Positions 23,290-33,193 of a stretch of 64,000 nucleotides of DNA are shown piece by piece. Source of the stretch: Sciurus carolinensis. Lineage: Eukaryota > Chordata > Mammalia > Rodentia > Sciuridae. The stretch is taken from positions 1,104,001 to 1,168,000 of the forward strand of contig NC_062229.1 of NCBI RefSeq assembly GCF_902686445.1, given 5' to 3'. The translations under genes and the position numbers were made by a program. The first letter of the stretch is position 1. The number at the start of each line of letters is the position of its first letter. Under the pieces are notes generated by a model. It ran no database searches. It was not told the origin of the DNA and saw nothing but the letters and a program-made list of their open reading frames with translations.

Positions 23290-25846
23290 ATGCAGTGCCT
23301 ACCTCTTAGCCAGCTGGCCCTGGTGGTGGTGGCCATGGGGGCTGTGTTGAGGGCTGACACCTCCGGAGGAGAGGCACCAGCTGGGGGCTTCATCTTCCAC
23401 CAAGACTGGACCTGGCAGCCTGGCAGCCCGCAGGATCCCCTGTGCCTGGTATCGCTGAACAGGAACAACAATGGGAGTAGAGGCCCCTTGCAGGTGGTGG
23501 GGACCCTAAGCAGCTACGAACACACCTTCTTGGAAGCTGTTGGGAGGTCCCACTGGGAACCCCAAGACCTGGCAACCTTTGGGGTCTGCAACCTCAGTGA
23601 TGGGCAGGCTGCCCTGTCCAGTCTGCAGCGCCTGGGGTCCTGGCTGGGGGAGCGGAGGGGTCTGCTGTTGGTCCTGCACCTGGCGGAAGGTATGTGAGGG
23701 CATTTGGGGGCCTGGGGATCCTCTCAGGTCTGCTCCCTGGGACTAGGAGGTGGGTCTCTGCTCTGGAGGAACGTCCCTGATGTCAGGCTCCTGGGCGGCT
23801 CCCCACAGTGGGGCTGGCAGAGCTCCTGGGTCAGCAGGGAAGGCCCTTCCCCACAGCCAAGGAGCCAAGGGGCTTCTCCAGGGACCCAGGAGAGCTAGAC
23901 CCAGAAACCCCAAGGGCATACTCTTCAGCTGCCACCCCCTATGGTCTGTCCTTCCTAGACATAGCAAGACTGATGAAAAGGGCCACTCCTGTCCCTTCAG
24001 GAGAGGTCCCCTGCCCCTCGTGTCCAGGGAGAATGGACAGGCCCCTCAGACCTCCTGGCCCCAACAGACTCACAGAGGCTGCCGCTGTGGGGCAGGCTCT
24101 TGTGCAGAACAGGCTTGGGGAAGCGCTCCAGCTCAGTGGGCTGGGTGTGCCTGTTGTCCGCAGTCACCTGGGAGCCAGCGCCCTCGCTGAGATTCCAGGA
24201 GCCCCCTGCAGGAGCCAGCCCTCAGGAGCGGGCACTGCTGGTGCTGTACCCTGGGCCCGGCCCCGAGCTCACTGTCACTGGGGCTGGGCTGCCAGGTGCC
24301 CAGGTACCTGGGGGTTGCATGGGGCCGTGGCGGACCACCAGGAGTCCTCTGTTGGAGGGGAGGAGGCTGGTTTTTTTTTAAGGTCTGGGTTTAATGGAAA
24401 GGCATGGAGGGTCAGTGGGAAACAGAAAGGGTGTAAGGGCAACCAGGAAGAAGGTGTGTGCATAGCCAGGTTGGGGGGCGCCCCCACCCAGATGGGGCGG
24501 GCTGAGCCCCACCTCTACAGGGCCTCTGTCCGACCCACCGCACGCGTTATCTGGTGCTGGCCGTGGACCGCCCAGCGGAGGCTTGGAGCAGCTCTGGGCT
24601 CACATTGACGCTGCGGCCCCGTGGAGACGGTAGGCAGGCAGAGAGAGGAGACTGGGCGGCGGGCGGCTGCCCTTGGTGCCAATCCCTGAGCGGTGGTAGT
24701 GCCCGCCTGCCGCAGGTAGCCCCCTAAGCACCGCCCAGCTGCAGGCCCTGCTGTTCGGTTCGGACTCCCGCTGCTTCACGCGGATGACCCCGGCCCTCTT
24801 CCTGCTGCGGCCTGGGCCTGCACCGCTGCCCGCCCACGGTCAGCTGGACATAGTACCCTTCCCGCCGCCCAGGTGCGTGCTGGCCTTGGAGCAGGGGGCG
24901 TGGGGGCAGGGAGGCCGCACAGTCTCACTCCCTTAAGACTACCTCGCCCCCTACTGCGGGTTGCAGGTCGTCCCCGGAGCCCGAGGAGCTGCCGCCCAGC
25001 ACAGACCCCTTCCTGGAGACACTTACGCGCTTGGTGCGCGCGTTGCGAGGGTCCCCCACCCGGGTCTCGTCGCCACGCCTGGCCCTGGACCCAGGCGCGC
25101 TGGCTGCGTTCCCGCAGGGCTTAGTCAACCTGTCAGACCCCGCAGCGCTGAAACGCCTCCTCGATGGCGAGGAGCCCCTACTGCTGTTGCTGCCGCCCGC
25201 TGCGGCCACCTCTGGGGACCCCGCGCCAGTGCAGGACCCCCCATCAGCGCCCTGGGTCGACGGCCTAGCGCACCGTGTGGCTGTGGAGCTACAGGCTGCC
25301 GCCGCAGAGCTGCGCAGACTCCCGGGCCTGCCACCCGCAGCGCCCCCGTTGCTGGCGCGTCTACTGGAGCTGTGCCCCGGTGACCCCGATGGCTCTGGCA
25401 GCCCTGGCAGCCCCCGAGACCCCATGCGTGCGCTTCTGCTGCTGAAGGCGTTGCAGGGATTGCGCGCCGAGTGGGGCGGGAGGGATCAGCGCGGTTCCTC
25501 GAGGGCGCAGCGGAGCGCAGGGGCCACGGGAGCAGTGGATGGGCCGTGCGCGCTGCGTGAGCTCAGCGTGGACCTGCGCGCCGAACGCTCGGTGCTCATC
25601 CCCGAGACCTACCAGGCCAATAACTGTCAGGGTGCGTGCAGCTGGCCGCAATCCGATCGCAACCCGCGCTACGGCAACCACGTGGTTCTGCTGCTGAAGA
25701 TGCAGGCCCGCGGGGCTGCTCTGGCGCGCCCGCCCTGCTGCGTGCCCACCGCCTACGCGGGGAAACTACTCATCAGTCTGTCCGAGGAGCGTATCAGCGC
25801 TCACCACGTGCCCAACATGGTGGCCACCGAGTGCGGTTGCCGGTGA
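23290..25846 (+). CDS. AMH: AMH, anti-Mullerian hormone precursor
   Basis: A secreted TGF-beta family hormone from Sertoli and granulosa cells. It acts through AMHR2 to cause Mullerian duct regression and to restrain follicle recruitment. Exons are 23290-23689, 24164-24303, 24521-24629, 24716-24872 and 24967-25846. Phases agree, giving 561 residues (human 560). A signal peptide ([20 protein letters not shown]) is followed by the AMH N-terminal domain, including DLATFGVCN. Potential N-glycosylation sites occur at NGS (exon 1) and VNLSDP (exon 5). The RAQR/S proprotein cleavage site falls after 25513, leaving a 110-residue mature part. That part has the TGF-beta cysteine pattern: [15 protein letters not shown], the PPCCVP pair and the terminal ECGCR. 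Compact gene with short introns, tail-to-tail with JSRP1. Identity is certain. Confidence 0.98.
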
Positions 25847-25920
25847 CCCTGGCTGCACGGATTCCAGCACCCCCGGCTAGCGCCCTTCCCCGTATTTATT
25901 CAAACCCCAAGCATCGCCCC

Positions 25921-25926
25921 AATAAA
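25921..25926 (+). terminator. Poly(A) signal, AMH
   Basis: AATAAA lies 75 bp past the AMH stop, giving a very short 3' UTR. Confidence 0.85.
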
Positions 25927-26103
25927 GACCAGCATGCACCCAGCTGGGGTCCCTGTGCGTGTCTGGGGGCCTCCTTCTGTCGTCTCCCTTCTCAAGCACA
26001 GGCCCTGGGTCACCCCCGTGGAGGTAACTGCCAGTTTTCCCCATCATTCAGACACGGGGTCCAGGGACAAAGGAGCAGGCCATGCATTGGCCGTAGCACT
26101 CGC

Positions 26104-26109
26104 TTTATT
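26104..26109 (-). terminator. Poly(A) signal, JSRP1
   Basis: TTTATT on plus reads AATAAA on minus, about 75 bp past the JSRP1 stop. It lies only about 180 bp from the convergent AMH signal. Confidence 0.75.
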
Positions 26110-26181
26110 TTGCTGAAGCCTTGGGGCCACTGCAGGGAGTCGAGATCCGTCCCAGGACTCTGCTCAGGACCCTAGCTCGGC

Positions 26182-28736
26182 TCAACCCCGCCCCTTCCCT
26201 GCACGGTGCTTCTGTTCACCAGGATGCCGGTCCTTCTCCATGTCGGGGTGCCGCCGGGGAGCCCAGGCCTGCCTTTTCCTGTGCTCAGGGTCCCTGGAGT
26301 CTGGTGCCCAGGGCCGATGACCTCCTTCCCGTGCCTCCCAACGTCGGGGCAGGGCTTCCCGGGCCTCCCTGGCGACCCGTGGCCTCTCTTTCTGAGGCCT
26401 CTCTACCTTTCTTGGCTTCTCCTTTCGGACTTTCTCCTTTGGTGGTCTCTCTTCCTTCCGCTGCCCCTCCTTCCGCGGCCTCTCCTTGGGCCCTCGGTCC
26501 ACAGGGGGCGCGCGCTCCTTCCCAGCGGCCTCCCTGGTGGCCTCCCCAGGTTCCCCTGGAGCCTTCTCTGCAACCTCCTTGGTCATGGAGACCCGGGGAC
26601 TGTCCTCTGTCTTCCCCTGGAGTGCTGGTGGCCCAGCCTGGGGAGCGGGTGGGACCGATGGGGGCGCGCAGACCGCGGGCTTAGGCTGTAAGGTGTGCAG
26701 CAGGGGACACGGGTCACCCCGCACTCCCGCAGGCCCCCTCCCTTCTGGATGGGATGCACCACTACAACCACTGGGAGGCTTACCAGGGATGACACCGGCT
26801 CCTTGGGGGGAGAACCCCGGGGCACCCACCGCTCGGGGGCAGGCGTGGGGGCAGTGCCCTCCCCGGTCACGGCATCTGGGGGACAGGGCGGGAAGGCCGT
26901 TCAGCCTGGGCCCCAGGAGGGGCCACACTCATCCGCCCCCTGACCCTGGGCTGCCCTCCCCTGCGGGTCTGCTCGGGCGGCACTGCCCCGCCACTCCCTC
27001 CCCCTCCCTTTCTCCAGTCTCGAAAGCCTGGGCATCTCCACGGGCCGCAGGAGAGCCCCTGGGAAGGCTTGTCCCACGAGGGCTTCTAGGACCCTTCTCT
27101 GCAGAGAGCACCAGAAAAAGGGCACAGTGCTAGGCTGGTGCCCTGCATAAGGGCCACGCGAGCAGGGGGTGCACAGGGTGACCACTGGAAGGCGGAGGGC
27201 CCAGCATCACGTCCAGTTTGAAGAGGAAGCCCAGGCCTTGTCAGGGGGACTTCAGCAGGTAGGGTGTGAGCAAGGTCCATGGCAGGAGAGGGAGGGGAGG
27301 GAGGGGAGGGAGGGCTGCCCCCAGCTCAAGCGGGGACACAGGACAGCTGGCCTGCAAGAGCCGTCCCTCCCCTGGAGAGGAGGCACGCCGACGCTGCCCT
27401 GAGAAGTAGGTGTCCTGGTCGACCCCAGCCCACCCCACTCTGGGGAGCCCGGCTCACCGCGGCACAGCTGGAAGGCGGAGCCCAGCAGGGCCACCAGGGA
27501 GGCCAGCACCAGGCACTTGTTGAGCGACAGGTCTCCCCAGGGCAGCTCCTCGCTTAGGACAGGGGGCGGCGGCGGCGGCGGCAGGGCCTGCACCTTCTTC
27601 CGCGCGGGGACGCTCCGGGGGGCTGCAGCAGGCAATCGTGGACCGGGCTCTGGTCCTGGGCACTGCATCACCCTCCCCAGGCGCTGGTAGCAGGTGGACC
27701 TGCATCCTGCACCAGCTCCCCGCAGGTGAGGAAAGCCCCGCGTGCCCCGCAGCTCCAGCTTTGCAGGGCCACACACTGAATGGCGCCGAAGCCCCTGTGA
27801 TCCAGAGTTAGCGGAGGTCCCTGCCCTTGCAGGCAGTGCCTGCCACTCAGGCATCCAGGAGCCCCCATTGCATCCTGTCCCTTGACCTCCTGAGCTCAGT
27901 GACCCAGGCTGCAGCCTGCCCCCCATGCCAATCTGTACCCTCCCCTGCCTCACCCGTGCCCGCTACAACCCACTTGGTCCAGATTTCAGCTTCTCCTTCC
28001 CGGCTCCCGGACTCCCCCTGACCACAGGCTCCTTTTCCATCTTCTTGGGTTTGGTGGCCGCATTCCCCTCTGCCACAGCCTCCTGAGAGTCCTGTGGGAA
28101 TCGCCGGACTTTCCAGGTCAGGGTTCCTTAGGCCTTTCTTCAGAAGGAGCCCGGCCCTCCCTGTGGCGTCTTGAAACACACCCCTTAGCCAGCTTGTTCT
28201 CAACTCCAAGGGCATCCCGGGCTGTGACCTGAGGGCCCAGCTACTCACCTGGAGCCAGGTACTGGAGTTGCCCAGCCTGGGTGTCTCTGTGGGTGGGAAT
28301 GGAGATCTTGTCAAGGTGGCAGGGCCCCAGGCCCACCCCTGCCCTCCCCACTCTGCTGGGCAAACAGGACTGGCTCCCAGTTTGCAGATGAGAAAGCTCA
28401 GAGACAGTCCTTGCCCCAAAGCACACAGCACTTCGCTGCAGACTGGGATTCAAACCCAGAGCCACGTGGCCTGGCACCTGTTCTGTGGCTCCTGAAAGAC
28501 CCTCTGAGGCAGAAATGGGGGCCAGGGGTTGGTCACAGGCCTCAGTTTCAGTCCATTTGGGAAACTAAGCCCTGGTCTGTGGCAGTGAGCACCTGGCTCA
28601 GCTGGACCATCCGCCTACCTGGAGGCTTGTCCCCTGGTGGCCGGCCTGGGCAGGGATCTGCTAAAGTGGAGAGGTCCTCGCTGGCCAGGCAGCTGCCCAG
28701 GCCTCCATCCAGCTCCTCCAAGGCCCTGGTTGTCAT
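26182..28736 (-). CDS. JSRP1: JSRP1 (JP-45), junctional sarcoplasmic reticulum protein 1
   Basis: A skeletal-muscle protein of the junctional sarcoplasmic reticulum that interacts with the Cav1.1 channel and calsequestrin in excitation-contraction coupling. Minus-strand coding exons are 28619-28736, 28249-28286, 27974-28091, 27458-27622, 26784-26875 and 26182-26685. Phases agree, giving 344 residues (human 331). The start MTTRALEELDGGLGSC is used because the earlier human-type Met is Val here. Exon 3 reads ATKPKKMEKEP. A polyproline run (about 106-112) precedes ELPWGDLSLNKC and a single hydrophobic span (about residues 125-145, CLVLASLVALLGSAFQLC). The C-terminal half is very basic and acidic, with repeated KERPRKE, RKEERPPKE and RKEKPRK-like units. 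The exon 3 donor is 'gtgggt', less usual but phase-correct. A non-coding first exon was not identified. Identity is confident. Confidence 0.94.
28381..28470 (+). mobile_element. MIR-like ancient SINE
   Basis: 'cagatgagaaagctcagaga...ccttgccccaaagcacacagcact...gactgggattcaaaccca' fits the MIR core pattern. Confidence 0.6.
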
Positions 28737-28867
28737 GGAGACTGGAGCAGCAGTGGGTTCCGGCTGGGGCTGGGAAAGAGGTCTTGCCACCTGGGGCCTC
28801 CAAGGACAGGAACCAGCCCCTCTCTCCCGGTTCCCAGTCCTTGCTGGCCCCCCTCCAGCAGCCTTCA

Positions 28868-29005
28868 CTGCAAGGGCCCACCCCAGGCACCTCCCGCACC
28901 CCAGGCACCTCCCTCACCCCCAGGCACCCTCCCCCACCCCAGGCACCCTCCCTCACCCCCAGGCACCCTCCCCCAACCCAGGCACCTCCCTCACCCCCAG
29001 GCCTG
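28868..29005 (+). repeat. CCCCAGGCACCTCCCTCAC minisatellite
   Basis: Six to seven imperfect copies of an 18-20 base C-rich unit ('cccaggcacc(c)tccc(t/c)cac'). It lies upstream of the JSRP1 first coding exon. Confidence 0.85.
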
Positions 29006-29079
29006 CCTGGGGAGCCTCCCCAGAGCCCAGTCTCTCTGGGCCCCAGCATCCCTAAGTGCAGCAGCAAAGTCTGCTGGAG

Positions 29080-29150
29080 CTCAGAGAGGACTGGAATCCA
29101 CCCAAGGTCACACAGCAATGAGTCAGAGACAGCCGCACCAGAACCCTGGG
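29080..29150 (+). mobile_element. MIR-like fragment
   Basis: 'ggactggaatccacccaaggtcacacagcaatgagtcagag' fits the MIR core. Low certainty for its ends. Confidence 0.45.
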
Positions 29151-29865
29151 CCCCAGGGTCAGCTCATGTTCTCTGAAACCAGGGACTATTTTTAACTGAT
29201 GTCCAAGGCCAGCAGAACAGGCTAACCAGTGCCTAAGCCCCTCCCAGTCCTTGCTCCTATGGGGACACCCTTCAACAATCTTTACCCGTCCACACGTCCC
29301 CACGTTCCTGGGGCTCAAGCCCCAGCAGCCGGAACCCACTGGCCCTGGCCACAGCAGGTGAGGGCCGGGAGGAGGCTGGAGCCTTCCCCTCCCAGCTTGC
29401 TGGCCTCCCGAATCCTCTCCCTGCCTCTGTTTCCACGTGGCAGAGGGGGACACCGAGGCTAGAGATGGAGCCATTAATTGTGCCAAGTTTCAAGTCAGCC
29501 CCCAAACCTTGCTCTTCTGGGTCCCCATGGTCCCTGGCTGCCAGCACTCGTGGGTCCCCAACCCCAGGCAGAAAGGCCACCCTTCCCTGGGGCTCAGAGA
29601 CCCTGAGGGTGGAGGGGGAAGGCTCCAGGGCGGAGGGGGCCGTGGCGGGGGACCCAGGGGGCCTGGAGACAGCGTCCCCGACCCAGGTCCCGGGCTCTGC
29701 CCAGGCCCCGCAGCCCCTCTTACCCCACAGCCACCACGCTGGCCTGGAGGACAGGATGGAGTCTGGAGGGTGGCCCGAGACGGGCAGCGACAGGTGGCCT
29801 GAGACAGCTGGGCGGACCAGTCAGGGAGAACCTCAGAGCGAGGGGCGGGCACAGGTCACTGCGGC

Positions 29866-29970
29866 GGTGTCCCCACCCCACCACTGGGACCAGGCAGGCA
29901 CTGGCTAGACGGTGTCCCCACCCCACCACTGGGACCAGGCAGGCACTGGCTAGACGGTGTCCCCACCCCC
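29866..29970 (+). repeat. 45-bp tandem repeat, 2.3 copies
   Basis: Two identical 45-base units (29866-29910 and 29911-29955) plus 15 bases of a third, beginning 'ggtgtccccaccccaccact'. Confidence 0.95.
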
Positions 29971-30454
29971 GTTTCAGAGTGGGGCCGCCATCAGTCACCG
30001 GTGACAGCCGGGGGCACCGGTGTCCAGAGGGGACAGCGCCATGGTCGCATGGCCTGCTGTCCCATCTGGTGGCAGTCCTCCCGCAGCGGTGCTGGGTGCT
30101 GGGTGCATGGGGAGGGCCTCAGGGAGGAGGCGTTGGCCAGCCCAGCGGCCGAGCCTGGGGATCACAGGCTGCCCGCTCAGGGCCTCAGCTCCCCACGTGG
30201 AAAGCTGGGTCACTTCCCAGGGGTGACGACTTGAAAGTGGCCACACTACCGCTCGGTGGCGGGTGCTGGGCCACTGTGCTGTGCCACCGTCCCCTGGGCT
30301 CATGGCAGCTGTGTTAAGCCCACGGTCAAACCCCTCTGCTGGGGTGGACCTGGGGTGGCGTGCCGTCCCAGCAGGACCGAGCCCTGGGGCAGCCCCACGG
30401 TGCAGGGAAACAGGTGCCCTTCCTGGCCAGCCGTGCTGGGGGTTCTCCTCCTCG

Positions 30455-30690
30455 GTTGTTTTTTTGTTTCCTTTTGTTTTTTGATCCTGGGGATTGAACC
30501 CGGGGACTTAACCACTGAGCTACATCCCAGCACTTTTTGTATTTAATTAGAGACTGGGTCTCGCTGGGTTGCTTAGGGCCTCGCTAAGTTGCTGAGGCTG
30601 GCCTTGAACTCGAGATCCTCCTGCCTCAGCCTCCCTGCCTCAGGCTGCTAGGCCACCGGGATTCCAGGAGTGGCCACCCTGACCAGCTTC
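30455..30690 (-). mobile_element. B1-ID composite SINE, antisense
   Basis: 'gatcctggggattgaacccggggacttaaccactgagctacatccc...ctgggtctcgctgggttgcttagggcctcgctaagttgctgaggctggccttgaactcgagatcctcctgcctcagcctccc'. Nearly complete. Confidence 0.9.
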
Positions 30691-30720
30691 CGTCATCATA
30701 TAAGACGTTTTTAGAGGTTT

Positions 30721-30840
30721 GGGGCTGGGGCTCACTGTCCGAGCGCTTGCCTGGCATGTGCGTGACATGGGGTTCATCCTCAGCACCACGTAAAAATAAG
30801 TACAATAAAGGCATTGTGTCCATCCACAACTGATTTTTAA
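30721..30840 (+). mobile_element. ID SINE, sense
   Basis: 'ggggctggggctcactgtccgagcgcttgcctggcatgtg...ttcatcctcagcaccacgtaaaaataa' with an A-rich tail and a 'gtgtccatccacaact' end. Confidence 0.85.
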
Positions 30841-30853
30841 ATAATACCCTTAC

Positions 30854-30975
30854 TGGGGCTGGGCTGTGGCTCAGTGGCAGACCGCTCACCTCACATGTGT
30901 GAGGCGCTGGGTTCGATTCTCAGCCCCGCATATAAATAAATAAATAAAAACAAAGGTCCACCAACAACTAAAAAA
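30854..30975 (+). mobile_element. ID SINE, sense
   Basis: 'ggggctgggctgtggctcagtggcagaccgctcacc...gggttcgattctcagccccgcatataaataaataaataaaa' keeps the box-B-like GGTTCGATTC. Confidence 0.9.
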
Positions 30976-31100
30976 ATTTTTTTGAACTTTTTAAAAAATA
31001 CCCTTATTAAAATAAGAAAATTAAATTTAAAAAAATTAAATAATTTTAAAAAACACCCTTATCAACATCGTTCGACGCCCCACAATTCACCTTGTCTTCC

Positions 31101-31255
31101 ATACTGGGGTCGGAACCGGGCTCTAGCACGGAGCCACACCCAGCCCGGTGGTCCTGTTCTGAGACAGGATCTGGCTCGGTGGCCAGGCTGACCTGGACCC
31201 TGTGTCCTCCGGCTCAGCCTCCCAGCAGCTGGGTGACAGACGGGCCGGCACCCTG
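31101..31255 (-). mobile_element. Decayed antisense SINE
   Basis: 'actggggtcggaaccgggctctagcacggagccacacccagcc...gagacaggatctggctcggtggccaggctgacc...ctcagcctcccagcagctggg'. Recognisable, but strongly diverged. Confidence 0.65.
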
Positions 31256-31587
31256 TGTGCATCTAAGTTCTTTGGAGTCATCAGCTCCCCACGCCATCTC
31301 ACCCGGCCCTGGGGGCACAAGGGCTCCGTTCACCAGCCTGCCTCTTGGCAGGAGGCCCCTGGGCCTGAGGTCGGTGGACGTCCTCGGGGGCAGAAGTTGC
31401 CCCTCACCTGCCAGGGCCTTCCTCCCGCTGGGTGGGCCGACGGGGTGAGGCCCCGAGCCACCTGCTGGACAGGACACCGAGCGCACTCAGTGGGACTCCA
31501 GCCCAGAACCCACGGTCCTGTTTCCCTGGGGACTGGGCGCTGAACCGCGCCTCCCAGGCTAGCAGCTCCGGCATCACCTTTTCTCCC

Positions 31588-31688
31588 CTCGTTTTTGAGA
31601 GAGGGTCTCGCTGGGCTGGGGGGGGCTGGCCTCGAACTCTGGGCTCGGCCCCCGAGTGTCTGGGAACACAAACGTGATGCCGTGTCTG
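31588..31688 (-). mobile_element. Antisense SINE fragment (B1 part)
   Basis: 'tttttgagagagggtctcgctgggctgggggggctggcctcgaactctggg' up to 'gtgatgccgtgtctggc'. Confidence 0.65.
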
Positions 31689-31708
31689 GCATAAAATGTT
31701 CACTTTTG

Positions 31709-31840
31709 GGGGGGCTGGGGTTGTGGCTCAGGGGTAGAGTGCTGGCCTCGCACGTCTGAGGCACTGGGTTCGATTTTCAGCACCGCACAAAAATAAATAA
31801 GTAAATAAATATATTGTGTGGAAAAAAAAAAAAAAGAAAA
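31709..31840 (+). mobile_element. ID SINE, sense, well preserved
   Basis: 'ggggctggggttgtggctcaggggtagagtgctggcctcgcacg...gggttcgattttcagcaccgcacaaaaataaataagtaaataaata', ending in a pure A-run. One of the best ID copies here. Confidence 0.93.
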
Positions 31841-31861
31841 AGTCACTTTTTCCCGCCGTTT

Positions 31862-31990
31862 ATCTGATGCCTATAATCCCAGGGACTCAGGAGGCTGAGG
31901 CAGGAGGATCCAAGTTCAAGGCCAGCCCTGAGCAACTTAGGGAGAACCTGTCTCTAAATAAAATTTAAAGGACTGGGGATGAAGGACAAG
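31862..31990 (+). mobile_element. B1-type SINE, sense
   Basis: 'gatgcctataatcccagggactcaggaggctgaggcaggaggatccaagttcaaggccagccctgagcaacttag', ending 'aaataaaatttaaaggactggggatg'. Confidence 0.88.
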
Positions 31991-32289
31991 GACATGTGAG
32001 TGGAACACCCTCTGGGACCCTCGGGTCTCAGACGTGGGGAGTGTGGGCAGGGGCAGCTGTCCCCAGGGAGATGTGGCCCTGGTTTGGGGTTCCTTCCAGG
32101 CTGGGGATTGACCTGCTGCACACAGACCTTCCAGAGCCTCCTCCCTCGGCCATGGATGAGTGGACACTGTGTGGTCCATGCACAGCGTCCTTGGCCATAA
32201 GCAGGAGCCAGGTGACAGCTGCAGTGTGGGTGGACCTGAGGACCTGGGGCTCAGCGAGAGCCACACACACAGGGCACAGGCGTGACCAG

Positions 32290-32495
32290 TGACAGGAGGG
32301 TCCAGAGCCCGGGCGGGGACTGGGGTACAGGGCTGGGAGGCACGGGGACAGGTTTCCTTTTGGGGTGATGGAATGTTCTGGAACTGACCGTGGCAATGGT
32401 CGCGGCAAGGCTGTGAGCATATTAACACAATCGCAAGCTTCTGATGGGTGAATTGCATGGCGTCTGAACCATATTTCAAAAAAGCGGTTAAGATA
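32290..32495 (+). mobile_element. Old L1 3' UTR fragment (L1M-like)
   Basis: 'cttttggggtgatggaatgttctggaactg...gatgggtgaattgcatggcgtctgaaccatatttcaaaaaa' matches the typical 3' end of old mammalian L1. Confidence 0.65.
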
Positions 32496-32554
32496 CTTGG
32501 AGTTCTAAAACACAGATGTGCTTTAGTACATGCAAAGACGGGCCAGGAAGTGGG

Positions 32555-32680
32555 CGGGGGTGAGCTCAGTGGTGAGCGCTTGCCTATCATGTGTGAGGCA
32601 GTGGGTTCGATTCTCAGCATCACATATAAATACATGAATAAAATAAAGATCTATCAACATAAAAATTAAAATAAGAAGAA
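32555..32680 (+). mobile_element. ID SINE, sense
   Basis: 'gggggtgagctcagtggtgagcgcttgcctatcatgtgtgaggcagtgggttcgattctcagcatcacatataaatac' with an A-rich tail. Confidence 0.88.
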
Positions 32681-32774
32681 GGGCCAGGAAGTGGTGCTTG
32701 ACGGAACAGACGCTCCTGAGAGTGTGCAATCAGATGTTCGCGATGCATGACGATGAACACAAACACACGCGTGG

Positions 32775-32895
32775 CATGACCACGACACTGACACATGCCT
32801 GTCATCCCAGGCCTCCGGAGGCTGAGGCACGAGGATCGCACATTCCAGGCCAGCCTCAGCAACTTAGCCAGACCGGGCCTCAAAATAAAAAATGA
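32775..32895 (+). mobile_element. B1-type SINE, sense
   Basis: 'cacatgcctgtcatcccaggcctccggaggctgaggcacgaggatcgcacattccaggccagcctcagcaacttagcc', ending 'aaaataaaaaatg'. Confidence 0.85.
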
Positions 32896-33173
32896 GAAGG
32901 GTGGAGGTGTGGCCTGAGGCGTGCCCATGGGTCACTCCTGAACTGGGAGAAGGAGAGATCAAACGAGCAGCCAGTCCTCCCGTACCCAGCACTGACCGAG
33001 GTTCCAAAAGCCAAGAGGACGCTGGAGACCATGGCCGCGTGGCCTCATGGGGCAAGCCACCCAGGGCCGCAGAGCAGCTGCATCTGGTGTCCACTCATGT
33101 GATCCAGCCTTTCTTCTGTTTTCAAAGTTGAAACCTTTGTAAAAACCTTAAGAAAACTGCAAAATGAAATATT

Positions 33174-33193
33174 GAAAATAGAGACACATAGAG
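33174..33193 (+). repeat. Target-site duplication, left copy
   Basis: 'gaaaatagagacacatagag' differs from the right copy at 34715-34734 by one base. The preceding 'atatt' gives a TT/GAAA junction like an L1 endonuclease site. Confidence 0.8.

Noticed and set aside
23808..24608. Alternative 266-residue frame through AMH intron 1
   Set aside because: The frame leaves the AMH protein, crosses the intron 1 acceptor and exon 2 in a wrong phase, and matches nothing I know.
30721..32680. tRNA genes suggested by GGTTCGATTC box-B-like motifs
   Set aside because: These are ID SINEs derived from tRNA; the cloverleaf is not kept and A-rich tails follow.
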